64,000 nucleotides of DNA. It comes from Protea cynaroides (Eukaryota; Streptophyta; Magnoliopsida; Proteales; Proteaceae). Location of the stretch: assembly GCA_028583415.1 (NCBI GenBank), contig CM053265.1:33197294-33261293 (forward strand), read 5' to 3'. The notes beneath the pieces were generated by a model. The model saw only the letters and a program-made list of their open reading frames with translations, was not told the origin of the DNA and searched no databases. Made by a program: the position numbers and the translations under genes. The stretch's first letter is position 1; the number at the start of each line of letters is the position of its first letter. This document shows positions 45,823 through 57,779 of this stretch, piece by piece.

Positions 45823-47330
45823 GCACTGTTCAGAATGGTGTGATGAACCGCTAGCAAACGAACGGTTCAACCAGGATCTCGAGTAGACTATCCCCGCATT
45901 ATCTGAACCCCCATACATCCGTAATCACAATCAGAATAAATACACAATAGCGGAAGTCTTATAATAAAATGAACTGAAAATCTATGGGGATATTAATAAT
46001 TTAATAGAAAATTATTCTGTTTCCACTGAGACATAAATAAATATCGAATACATGTCTTTATTAAATCAAAATAAAGAAATCTAGAAAATATCTAATCGAA
46101 TACACATGAGTTGCACTCGCAAGAGGAGTCATGTGTATCTATTTCAGCTTCAGCTTCCATCGCCGCTACGTTCCCGTATGCTGGAGCATTATATAATCTT
46201 CAACAGTATAACCAGCATCATCAACTAAAAATATTCATCGTCGAGGGTTGAGCACACATCACGGCTCAGTGATTAGACAAAACAATGCAACAATACATAT
46301 GCATGCAATCAATTCATATCTTTGGTCTGGTTTAAAGTTTGCAGTATGCAATAGAAAGGTTTAGGTAGCCAAAGGTCACGTTTATTGACCCCGCCTCCAT
46401 ACACAAGTATGTGACGCCACCCGAAGGTAACGTTTATCGTCGACTCACAGGCACCCAAACATGAACATTATACAACAAAGGTTACGTTTATTGCTATATA
46501 GTGCCATACCAACACGTAAGCCCCTATTAGCGAGGGCTGCAAACTGGACTCGCAACAAACCAATCCTAATGCCGAAAAGTGTATCCAAGGCCTCACCCCA
46601 GCATCTCTCAGAATGTCCATAGAGATAGAGCTAAGGCCCCCCGGTAGAGTCAGAGACTACAAGGACCGAGACCACCTCCCCTGATACTCTACGACATAAT
46701 AGTTCTGCTAAAGTAATGGCGATACGATGATACTAATGCACAAGACTTGAGTTAGAGATAGAGCTAAAGTGCTGAGACCCGCCAAAGGTTAACATTTATT
46801 GACGTTCTCATTGCACTTCCCCTGATACTCGCTCGCATCAAGTACACTAACCACACACATACAATCACATGCCTATTCCTATCATCATCATCATCATGTT
46901 ATAAACAATAAAGTAAATATGCATGAACAAATAATAGAAAATATTGGATGACATGTTGTATGCACATTACAAACATATTCGCATAGAATCAAGCATGGCA
47001 TTGGACTCAAGAAAATAGTAACAGTTTGTTATTAATCATTAGTTTAGAGTTCTATTTCCTCACCTTAGCTTGCTAATAGATACTTTTCCAAGCTTTAGAA
47101 TCACCTTTATAATGTTATTATATTGCTAGAAGACCTAACAAAGCTGATAAAATTTAATTAGAATTTATTCAGAATTTAAAAACCATTCTGTTAACTGAGG
47201 GTCGGAGGTAGGGTTGGAGTCCTGATCGACCCTTGATGCGACCCTCCCCAAATTAGAACTTCCCGAACACTGAAGGTTGATGGTCAGGATCACCTAGGGT
47301 CGGATGGTCACCGACCCTCGGTGTACTTTG
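44430..47330. repeat. Large inverted repeat: LTR arms head to head
   Basis: The + strand LTR arm (about 44430-45822) faces a - strand LTR arm (about 45938-47330) with about 115 bp between, itself the LTR terminus. A transcript through it could fold into a hairpin of up to about 1.4 kb. The arms are similar but not identical. Confidence 0.75.
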
Positions 47331-48091
47331 GTCTAATTCCCTCTTTTTAGTCCATTCTTCGTGTTTGGGGTCCTATGGCCTGTTTCTACATTCCATTCAA
47401 CATTCATTCCATGGTCTAGAACCATGAATCATCCACCTAAATAGCTTTCATGCATTCCCCTATGGTTTTCCATAAAAACCTAACCATGGGTTGATAGTTT
47501 GGGTTTCTTCGAGATCACACTCTCATCAATATCTATCCTAAGGTCTGTAGAACTCATGGAATTAGTATCCATACCTGAGAAGAATACTCTTTTCTCTGCA
47601 ACTGTTCTCTTTTGGCTAAATTCTCTTCCTTGCTTCTCTTCTTCTTCTTTTCCTTCTCTTCTCTTTCTCTCAATTCAATTAGGGTGCTGAAAGGAGTGAA
47701 AGATGCTTAGGGACGGCCTTTAAATAGAGTAGGAACATCCTAAAATAAGTCCCATTGAGATTAGGAAAGAATCCCAATCGGAAATTATGAAATTTCCTAA
47801 TTTCTATTTCTTACGATAATCGAGGGTCGATGGGAGGGTCGATGATCCCGTCGACCCTAGGGTTCAAGTTGTCCGACCCTCCCTTCAAAATTGAGAGTCT
47901 GACTTTCTGCTTTGGGTGATCTGACCTTGCTTAGCTGGGTATGCGACCCTCCCTTCAAATTAAGTGTTTTTGGATCGATTTGATACCTGGGATCTCGATC
48001 TCCTTCACGCCCTTGGTCCAATTGACTCGACCATGATGGGTAAACCTTGTTCAAGGTGGTATGACCGGGTTAGATTGACAAGGGTCTTACA
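45823..48091 (-). repeat. Element D 3' LTR, missing its terminal bases
   Basis: On the + strand it ends GGGTCTTACA at 48091, the complement of the LTR start. The other end begins at GCACTGTTCAG, so the final TGTGACA is lost. The short ORF (about 46092-46192) has a one-base deletion at its start codon. Confidence 0.9.
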
Positions 48092-48092
48092 A

Positions 48093-48100
48093 CTCCCCCC
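48093..48100 (-). other. Polypurine tract of element D (GGGGGGAG on - strand)
   Basis: CTCCCCCC on the + strand, one base from the LTR. Confidence 0.9.
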
Positions 48101-48451
48101 TACTTATAAAAATTGCGTCCTCGAAATTGTACGTACCTTCTAAATCAAATAAGTAAGGGTATTGCTTTCGCATAGCATTTTCTTCTTCCCATGTAATTTC
48201 TTCCATGTCTTTACTTTTCCATGTGACCTTAACATAATAGATATCTCGGTTGCGTTGACGTTGAACCTTTCGGCTGGTGATTTCTATTGGTGTTACTTGA
48301 AATGTTAAATCATCAGTTAATTTCGGCAAATCTACTGTCAAAACGTGCGTTGGATCCTTGGCGTACTTCTTCAATAGGGAAATGTGAAATACGTCATGCA
48401 CACTTGACATAGATGGTGGTAGTCGTAACTGATAAGCCACCTTACCACGCT

Positions 48452-48456
48452 TAGCT
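48452..48456. repeat. Target-site duplication TAGCT, left copy (element E)
   Basis: TAGCT ends at the LTR of E. The matching copy is 57775-57779, and the D pol sequence continues directly after it. Confidence 0.92.
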
Positions 48457-50838
48457 TGTCAAATCCCAATTCCACACTGTTCAGAATGGTGTGATGAACC
48501 GCCAAATACCCAACGGTTCAACCAAGATCTCACAATAGGCTATCCCACATATGATAAACCAAAACACATTCCACATTAATCAGAGGTAATAAAATAAATA
48601 GCGGATGTCTTACAGATAATGAACTGAGAAATTCTAACTGTGATACTCATAAATAAAATATCCAATTATGTTGCTTCAATCGAGACATAAATAAAATATC
48701 GAATACATGTCTTTACTAAATCCAAATAAATAAAACAAAATCTAATCGAATATGCATGAGTTGCACTCACAAGAGGAGTCATGCATATCCACTATGTCTT
48801 CAGCTTCCATTGTCGCCACATGCCCGTACACAGGAGCGTTCATGTAATCTTCAACGGTGGTTCCTGCATCATCAACTAAAAGTATTCGAATTCGAAAGGG
48901 TGAGCACACATCACGGCTCAGTGAGCAAACAAAACAATGAAACAATACACATGCATGCAATCAATTCATATCTTTGGTCTGGTTTAAAGTTTGCACTGTG
49001 CTATAGAAAGGATAGGTGGCCGCCGCACCTCTATACACGAGTGTGTGGAAATGCCCAATGAAAGCGGCACTGTTGCCCCACATGCACCCACCATGGACAA
49101 TATACACCCCATGAAAATGGCATGGCTGTACCGGTTGCCCATACCAACACGTAAGCCCCTGTTGGCGAGGGCTTGCAAACTGGGCTCGCAACTAACCAAC
49201 CCTAATGTCAAACAATGTATCCAAGGCCTCACCCCAGCATCCCTCAATACATCCATAGAGATAGAGCTAGGGTCTGGTGACCAGGCTGAACCACAATGCC
49301 ACGTCCCCCCCCTGATACCCTACGACATATTAGTTCCGCTAAGGTAATGGCGATACGACGATGTTAGTGGACAAGACTTGAGTAGAGATAGAGCTAGAGT
49401 CTGGTGACCAGGCTGAACCACAATGCCACGTCCTCCCCCTGATACTCCCCTCGCATCAAGCATACTAACAATTGCTTAGTGGACATGACTTGAATAGACC
49501 ATGGCACAATATACACCCCATGAAGAACGGTCATGGCTGTACCGGTTGATACCATCCCTACCCGCACCATATACACTAGCCAAACACAAATATTGACATG
49601 CCTATTCCTATCATCATCATCATCACCATGTTATAAACAATAAAGTAAGTATGCATGAACAAATAATAGAAATATTTGATGACATGTTAAATGCACATAC
49701 AAGCATACACGCATGGAATCAATATGGCATTGGACTCAAGAAATAAAACAGTTTATTATTAACCAGTTAGTTTAGGTCTTGTTCCCTCACCTTAGCTTAT
49801 TAATAGATCCTCTTCCAAGCTTTAGAATCACCTTTTTAATGTTATTATATTGCTAGAAGACCTAACAAAGTCAATAAAATTTAATTAAAATTTATTCAGA
49901 ATTTAAAAACCATTCTGTTAATTGAGGGTCGGAGGTAGGGTCGGAGTCATGATCGACCCTGGGTGCAACCCTCCCCCTAATCTGAACTTCTCGAACACTA
50001 AGGGTCGATGCTAGGGTCGGATCTGCCATCGTCCCTAGGTGCGACCCTCCATGGTTTGAGTTGAAAATATCATATTTCATTATCTCTTTCATGGTTAGGT
50101 CCTATGGCTTACTTCCACAATCCATTCTATACATGTTCTATGGTTTATAACTATACTTTATTTACCTACATGGTTTTAATGATCTCCTCCATGGTTTCCA
50201 TTGAAACGAAACCATGGATGGATGATTTGGGTTTCTTCTAAGTCATACTCTCTTCATAAACCATTCTAAAGTCTTAAATAAATCATGGGGAACGTATCCA
50301 TACCTTAGTTTTGCTGAGATTCAGAGTTTCTCTGAATTTCCTCTTCTTCCTTAGCCTTTTCTTCAAGTTTTCCTTCTCTTCTTCTCTTCCTTCTCTTCTC
50401 TTTCTCTCAATCCAATTAGGGTTTTAAAAGGAGTGAAAGAGGCTTAGGGACATCCTATTTATAGTGTAAAACCTCCCAAAATAAGTCCCATTAAGTTTAA
50501 GAAAGGTTCCAATTGAAATTAGGAAGGTTTCAGAATTTTCGGTTCGTGCGGTTTTTCCCGAATGCCGAGGGTCGATGGTGAGGGTCGATGGGAGGGTCGG
50601 ACAACTCATAGACCCTGCGACCCATGGTTGAGGGTCGATGGTGAGGGTCGATGGGAGGGTCGGACCTGCCTGTTAAAACATGCGACCCTACCCTCATTTT
50701 GACTTTTTTTGGGTAAATTTTCATATTGGGTCTTGGGTTTCTTCACACACTTGGTCCACTTGGCTCGACCATGATATGTAGACGGGTCCCGACACGAAAT
50801 GTAAGGTTAGGCCGGGTTCGTGGCGTGTGGGTCTTTCA
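48457..50838 (-). repeat. Element E 3' LTR
   Basis: On the + strand it begins TGTCAAATCCC (terminus altered from TGTCACACC) and ends GGGTCTTTCA (altered from GGGTCTTACA). An internal word, GTCTGGTGACCAGGCTGAAC, occurs twice (about 49274 and 49400) as a local duplication of about 125 bp. The AACGTTAACC words of A, B and C are not seen. Instead a different word pair, ACAATATACACCCCATGAA with CATGGCTGTACCGGTTG, occurs twice. Confidence 0.92.
48742..48843 (-). CDS. 33-aa Cys-rich short ORF in E 3' LTR
   Basis: It has the same length and ends HDSSCECNSCIFD. The middle differs from B (for example GHVAT and EDIVDM), yet no frame change has occurred although the surrounding LTR has indels. In the 5' LTR of E the ATG is now ACG (near 55789). 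The acceptor GATGCAG precedes it at about 48864. Confidence 0.42.
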   Translation of the reverse strand: MNAPVYGHVATMEAEDIVDMHDSSCECNSCIFD

Positions 50839-50906
50839 ACTCCACCACCCTTAAGAGAAATTTCGTCCTCGAAATTTGAAAGTACAGATCTTACAACTCC
50901 CCCATC
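50839..50906 (-). other. Two tandem polypurine tracts of element E
   Basis: CTCCACCACCCTT (50840-50852) abuts the LTR. GATCTTACAACTCCCCCATC shows a second tract (50896-50906) next to a vestigial LTR start ending at 50895. The distance between the two starts is 57 bp, identical to element A. Confidence 0.75.
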
Positions 50907-50910
50907 ATTA

Positions 50911-53900
50911 AATGAATTTTGTCCTCAAAATTTGAATTTACTTCGTAGTCAATAGGTGGGAATTCTATTTCCGCATTGCATCTTCTTCCTCCTATGCACT
51001 CTTCTCCACGTGTTGTCTTTTCCAGGTTACCTTCACATAATAATTATTCCAGCTCTGGAAACATTGTACCTTCCCACTAGTGAACTAGGTTGGTACCACC
51101 TCAATAATTAAATCTCCTATTTAATCCAGTGATTCCGTGGTCAATACTTTTTGATATGGATCTCCAATGTACTTCTTCAATAGAGACACACGAAATACAT
51201 CATGCATACTAGACATGGATAGCGGTAATGCTAATTGATATGCAACTTTTCTACGTCTCTCCAGAGTTTATAAGATTCGACGCATATATAAATAATGACT
51301 TTCCCTTCTTGTCTAATTGTTTCAACTACGCATAAATGATATCTTCAAAAACACTTGTCACTTAGGGTGAACTCAAGGTCTTGGTGTCTCTTCTGACCTC
51401 TAGAGCTATCGTACCCCTTTTCTTTGATCTTGTTTGCCACTCGATAGCTTTCTTCATAAACTTAGGTCTTAAGATTCTTCATTCACCGACTTCATTCCAA
51501 AACTGAGGGGTTTGACATTTTTACCGTACCATGCTTTATAGGTGACATTTACATGGTAGCATAGTAGCAACTTCAATTCACGGTAACTTCTCAACTCAAG
51601 TTCCTTGAAATCAATTTTACAAGCTCGGAGCATAGCTCTTAGGATTTGTATAGTCCGCCCCGACTGTCCATCGGGTTAAGGTAAAATGCGGTACTAAACT
51701 TCAACTTTGTTCCCATTATCTTCTGTAGATCCTCCCAAAACTTTGAAATACAGCATAAGCCTCTGACCGACACTAAGCTCTCATGCATACCATTTAGCCT
51801 GGCAATATTATCCATATATAGCTCAGTTAGCCGTTCCAAAGCATACCGAGGTCGTATAGCAATGGAATGAGCTATCTTGATAAGGCGATCAACAATCACC
51901 CAAACTACGTTAACCGATCAGTGGTATACCGGTGACTTAGTTCATTGTAATGCAGTTTCACTTTCAGACTGGCTCCGATAGTTATTGTAGTAAGCCATGT
52001 TGGTCTTTGCCTTTCAGCCTTTACTTGCTGATAATTCAATTACTGAAACATGCATCTATCCACAACTACTTCCATTCCCTTTCTGCCAAAATAATCTCTT
52101 CATGTCATGGTACATATTGGTACTCTAGTATGTACAGAATATGGAGTACAATGGGCTCTTATCATTATCCTCTTCATGATATCCGAGTCTGTATCTTCAG
52201 GTATTCAGAATCTACCTTTGTATCTGAGTACCCGTCTCCGCATCCAAAGTAAGTCAGGTTTGGGTTTTTCTTTCTCTAAATCTTCTTGCATTGTTCTTAT
52301 ATACAGATCTAACAAAATTGCTACTTTTACTTAATCCATCAATTTATAGATGATCTTTAATGCCCCAACGTAACCGAATTATTGCTCCATAAGTTCATCC
52401 ATAAATTCTCGCTCAATTGGATCGTCACTAGCTTCTATTATAAGTTACTCTTCTTCCAAATCTGAATCTGTTGCTGCAGAACATAAGGCAGCATTTATAC
52501 TGGGTCCTTCCTTGGACTTCATAATTCCCTTTTTGCTTAAGGTCTTAGTTACTTCACTAGCCTTCTTTGGATGATACTAGATATCCCAGTCTTAATCCTT
52601 GAACAATTTCAGCCACCTTCTTATCCTCATGTTCAACTCTTTCTAATGAAGAGATAAATAAAACTCTTGTAATCCGATCTAATCTAAAATTCCTCTCCGT
52701 TTAAATAATGTCTCCAAGTCTTGATTGCATGAATCACAATTGTTTACTCCAATCATGGGTTGGGTAACTCTTCTCATGCTCTTTTAGTTTTCTTAAAGCA
52801 TATGAAATTGCTTATTTACCTTACATCAACCCGCATCCTAGATCCAATTCGAAAGCTCCAATGGATAGGGTAAAAGGTTTCCCTGGTGCCGAAACGATCA
52901 AGATGGGAGCTGATATCAATCTTACTTTAGAATCTAGAAATATTCTTCACCCTTGTCAGTCAATTAAACTCACCTCCTTTCCTGGTTAGCTTGGTAAGAG
53001 GTATTGCGATCTTAGAGTGGTTCTCCAAAAATCGTCTGTAATAACCAGCTAAACCGAAGAAACTTCTGATCTTCACAATATTCTTTAGGTGTTTCTCACC
53101 ATATGTTTACTTCTATCTTAATAGGGGCCACTTTATTCCTTTTTATGACGCTACGTGATCTAATAAGATCACTTTGTTTAATCAGGTCTCATATTTCTTG
53201 GAATTGGCATAAAGCTTTTCCCTTCTCAGCTGTTGTGAAGCTGTTCTAAAATCCGTTGTACGAGTTGCTTCGTTCTTGGAATAAACCAAAATATCATCTA
53301 TGAAAACTATGACCGACGTGTCCAACATGTCATGAAACACCCAGTTCATCAGTTCCATAAAAGATGTAAGGGCATTGGTTAATCCAAACATCAATATCGA
53401 TAACTCATAATCTCCAATCCTGATTCTAACAGCTATCTTCGAGATATTTCTGTCCAAATTCTTCGACTGATGCTATCCTGATCGAAGATCAATCTTAGGA
53501 AATACCTTTGCTCCTTGCAACTATTTAAACAAGTCATAGATCTGAGGTATTTGATATCGATTCTTGATCTTGAACTTGTTTAGTTCCCGGTAGTCTATGC
53601 ATAATCTGACACTACCGTCCTTCTTCTTCACGAATTGCATTGGCATTTCCCATGATGCAATACTTAGCTGATTAGAACCCTTGTCTAGTAACTCTTGTAG
53701 TTGAGTCCCAATTTCTTCAACTCCGTAAGAGCTACTCTACAGGTGCCTTTGACACAAGTATCGTCCTTGGTAACAAGTCGATGACGAACTCGATCATATG
53801 ATCAGATGGTAACTCCAGGTAAGTCTCCTGGAAACATATCAGGAATTTATGCATCACATCAATATCTTCCATCTGTGGTGCTTCTTTGGTAACATATACC

Positions 53901-54010
53901 ACAGATACCATATATCCAACTCATTACTCTTCAAGGCATCTCTTCACCCTTAGCATAGAGAGGATCAGCTTCTGCTTACTAGGCAATATGCTTCCAATAA
54001 AACCAAATTA
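50911..54010 (-). pseudogene. pol: Element E pol remnant (RT, RNase H, IN fragments)
   Basis: Reading on the - strand from 54010: RT fragments with a preserved F-I-D-D box and ILVYSKNEA (near 53290, within 53182-53457), RNase H traces near 52700-52950, an integrase core fragment (51639-51899) and a decayed C-terminal region to about 50950. Many stops and frameshifts are shared in position with element A. The protease is missing: sequence before RT jumps to the upstream non-coding region near 54010. Not functional. Confidence 0.82.
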
Positions 54011-55380
54011 TATGCCATCTTTATTCTTGTATCCACTCTTAAATTTGCCTTTAGGAATCTTCTACCTTGTCAAAATTCATACCGATGTAACCATCCTTAA
54101 CTCTACTTGAGTGCTATCTATTTCTTTACTGGCTACTCTTAATAGTTCCCACATTTTCTCATGCACTCTTTTACAGACATGATTCATATCCATCCATTTA
54201 GCAATATCAAAACAAATTCTCCATCACTTCATCTGAGTTTCATTGGCTATAGCATTTAATCTGAATCCCATCATCTTTCTTCCAATAATTCCATTATCAC
54301 TAAACATCTTTATCAACAAAGGTCAGGGAGTGTATGAATCAGAATGTGCATCCAAAATAATTCTTTTCCTTCTTTCAATTATCATAATGACAACCACTTG
54401 CTTTATCTAGCGAATCTAGGTTTCAAGGATCAGGAGTAAATCTATGGTAATCCAACCGGCATCAAAAGATCATTAAATTACACGGTGGTCCAAATATATG
54501 AAAATAGAGGTTCTACAGTTCTTGATCTCATGGTTACAGGTTCTATTGAATATATAATGCCATTGGTCGAGGAACTACAGGAGTAAATCTGGAGAAAAAT
54601 TTCGCACATCAGTAATCAGGTATAATCTGGAGAAAAATTTCGTACATCAATAAATCAGGTGTAAATCGAAAAGATGTACGCTCAACACGATTAAACATTT
54701 AACTTTTCATTCAGTTCGTATCTCTGTTCATGCTGTCGATCATGAGAATGGTGCAGATTGGTATAATCAGGACTAATACTAAAGAAACAATATCAATAAC
54801 TCCAATTAACAGGTTAAATCAAGAAGGTATCCTGTCAAGACACGCGAATTTAAAATCTGGTATGTGCATCCCCTATAATCATAAGAGTAAATCAATAATG
54901 CCCCGCATCCTATATAAACATATCTATTTACATGGCCATTTTCCTCTTATCTCTGTTTGGATTTAGCCCGAGATCTTTTCCTTTATCTCTACAGGGGTTT
55001 TGCCATTACTAGCCATTTTCCTTCTTCCTCTGTCTTACATCGAGTTTCACATCTTGTGAGTACCAACTCGGTTTAATTTTCTGCTTTACAGAAGCTCCCT
55101 TCTTGCTACTATACTATATCCTTGTATACTTGGATAACTACCCAACTTATAGATAATACCCTAAATTGTTTGTTTATTAGGATAATTTTTGGTCTTATCT
55201 TTCTGTATGAGTGTATATATATGGTTCCACCTTTTATATGTACATTATTGTCTTGTTTAATTTCTGTCTCAACCAACACTGGTGCTTATAGTTTGTTTGT
55301 ATTAAAGTTTTTAATTTATCCTAACTCAGTTCATGGACTCCAGTGGAAGTATTCAGGTTTAATGGGTAAGGCCTACGAGA
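54011..55380 (-). other. Element E 5' internal region, non-coding, A-like
   Basis: It corresponds to parts of 11835-14200 in A and 35223-37000 in C. The gag remnant seen in those two is deleted, roughly at 54950-54965. I see no gene. The part next to the PBS is the best conserved. Confidence 0.65.
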
Positions 55381-55392
55381 GCTCTGATACCA
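55381..55392 (-). other. Primer binding site, tRNA-iMet type (element E)
   Basis: GCTCTGATACCA on the + strand, three bases from the 5' LTR at 55396. Confidence 0.92.
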
Positions 55393-55395
55393 AGT

Positions 55396-57774
55396 TGTCA
55401 CACCCCAATTCCACACTGTTCAGAATGGTGTGATGAACCGCCAAATAACCAATGGTTCAACCAGGATCTCACAATAGGCTATCCCACATATGATAAACCA
55501 AAACACATTCCACATTAATCAGAGGTAATAAAATAAATAGCGGAAGTCTTACAAATAATGAACTGAGAAATTCTAACTGTGATACTCATAAATAAAATAT
55601 CCAATTATGTTGCTTCAACCGAGACATAAATAAAATATCAAATACATGACTTTACTAAATCCAAATAAATAAAACAAAATCTAATCGAATATGCATGAGT
55701 TGCACTCACAAGAGGAGTCATGCGTATCCACTATGTCTTCAGCTTCCATTGTCGCCACATGCCCGTACACAGGAGCGTTCGTGTAATCTTCAACGGTGGT
55801 ACCTGCATCATCAACTAAAAGTATTCGAATTCGAAAGGTGAGCACACATCACGGCTCAGTGAGAAAACAAAACAATGCAACAATACACATGCAAGCAATC
55901 AATTCATATCTTTGGTCTGGTTTAAAGTTTGCACTGTGCCATAGAAAGGATAGGTGGCCGCCGCACCTCTATACATGAGTGTGTGGAAACGCCCAATGAA
56001 AATGGCACTGTCGCCCCACATGCACCCACCATGGACAATATACACCCATGAAAACGGCATGGCTGTACCGGTTGCCCATACCAACACGTAAGCCCCTGTT
56101 GGCAAGGGCTTGCAAACTGGGCTCGTAACTAACCAACCCTAACGTCAAATAATGTATCCAAGGCCTCACCCCAGCATCCCTCAATACATCCATAGAGATA
56201 GAGCTAGGGTCTGGTGACCAGGCTGAACCACAATGCCACGTCCCCCCCTGATACCCTACGACATATTAGTTCCGCTAAGGTAATGGCGATACGACGATGT
56301 TAGTGGACAAGACTTGAGTAGTGATAGAGCTAGAGTCTGGTGACCAGGCTGAACCACAATGCCATGTCCTCCCCCTGATACTCCCCTCGCATCAAGCATA
56401 CTAACACTTGCTTAGTGGACATGACTTTAATAGTCCATGGCACAATATACACCCCATGAAGAACGGTCATGGCTGTACCGGTTGATACCATCCCTACCCG
56501 CACCATATACACTAGCCAAACACAAACATTCACATGCCTATTCCTATCATCATCATCATCACCATCTTATAAACAATAAAGTAAGTATGCATGAACAAAT
56601 AATAAAAATATTGGATGACATGTTAAATGCACATACAAGCATACACGCATGGAATCAATATGGCATTGGACTCAAGAAATAAAACAGTTTATTATTAACC
56701 AGTTAGTTTAGGTCTTGTTCCCTCACCTTAGCTTGTTAATAGATCCTCTTCCAAGCTTTAGAATCACCTTTTTAATGTTATTATATTGCTAGAAAACCTA
56801 ACAAAGTCGATAAAATTTAATTAAAATTTATTCGGAATTTAAAAACCATTCTGTTAACTGAGGGTCGGAGGTAGGGTCGGAGTCATGATCGACCCTGGCT
56901 GCGACCCTCCCCCTAATCTTAACTTCCCGAACACTGAGGGTCGATGCTAGGGTCGGATCTGCCATCGACCCTAGGTGCAACCCTCCATGGTTTGACTCGA
57001 AAATATCATATTTCATTATCTCTTTCATGGTTGGGTCCTATGGCTTACTTCCACAATCCATTCTATACATGTTCTATGGTTTATAACTATACTTTATTTA
57101 CCTAAATGGTTTTAATGATCTCCTCCATGGTTTCCATTGTAACGAAACCATGGATGGATGATTTGGGTTTCTTCTAAGTCATACCCTCTTCATAAACCAT
57201 TCTAAAGTCTTAAATAAATCATGGGGAACGTATCCATACCTTAGTTTTGCTGAGATTCAGAGTTCCTCTGAATTTCCTCTTCTTCCTTAGCCTTTTCTTC
57301 AAGTTTTCTTTCTCTTCTTCTCTTCCTTCTCTTCTCTTTCTCTCAATCCAATTAGGGTTTTAAAAGGAGTGAAAGAGGCTTAGGGACGTCCTATTTATAG
57401 TGCAAAACCTCCCAAAATAAGTCCCATTAAGTTTAGGAAAGGTTCCAATTAAAATTAGGAAGGTTTCAGAATTTTCGGTTCGTGCTGTTTTTCCCGAATG
57501 CCGAAGGTCGATGGTGAGGGTCGATGGGAGGGTCGGACAACTCATAGACCCTGCGACCCATTGTTGAGGGTCGATGGTGAGGGTCGATGGGAGGGTCAGA
57601 CCTTCCTGTTAAAACATGCGACCCTACCCTCATTTTGACTATTTTTGGGTAAATTTTCATATTGGGTCTTGGGTTTCTTCACACAGTTGGTCCACTTGGC
57701 TCGACCATGATATGTAGACGGGTCCCGACACAAAATGTAAGGTTAGGCCGGGTTCGTGGCGTGCGGGTCTTACA
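55396..57774 (-). repeat. Element E 5' LTR
   Basis: On the + strand it begins TGTCACACCCC and ends GGGTCTTACA, with intact ends. It shares the local duplication of GTCTGGTGACCAGGCTGAAC with the 3' LTR. GGGTCGA clusters lie near 56864-56990 and 57505-57625. The short-ORF start codon is lost. Confidence 0.93.
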
Positions 57775-57779
57775 TAGCT
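57775..57779. repeat. Target-site duplication TAGCT, right copy (element E)
   Basis: Directly after the E LTR; D pol resumes with AGAATTTCATACGG. Confidence 0.92.

Larger units (their letters stand above)
48087..48456 (-). pseudogene. pol: pol C-terminus of element D (IN end and chromodomain-like)
   Basis: The stretch is open from the E insertion point to a TAA inside the LTR start. It contains SVHDVFHISLLKKY, VKVTWKSKDMEEITWEEEN and YPYLF. It continues in frame from 57780 once E and one target copy are discounted. As in C, the frame reads through the PPT. Confidence 0.88.
48457..57774 (-). mobile_element. Element E: A-type LTR retrotransposon inserted in pol of D
   Basis: It has two LTRs of 2382 and 2379 bp, a PBS, a decayed gag-less interior of about 4.5 kb, two polypurine tracts and flanking TAGCT duplications. 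The interior matches element A, but the protease region and the gag remnant are missing. The LTRs are mosaic: the first few hundred bases resemble A, while the end carries the B-type short ORF. E is younger than D, since it interrupts it. Confidence 0.93.

Noticed and set aside
45823..45840. Target duplication for element D
   Set aside because: The 3' LTR terminus is missing at 45823 and the 5' LTR runs off the window.
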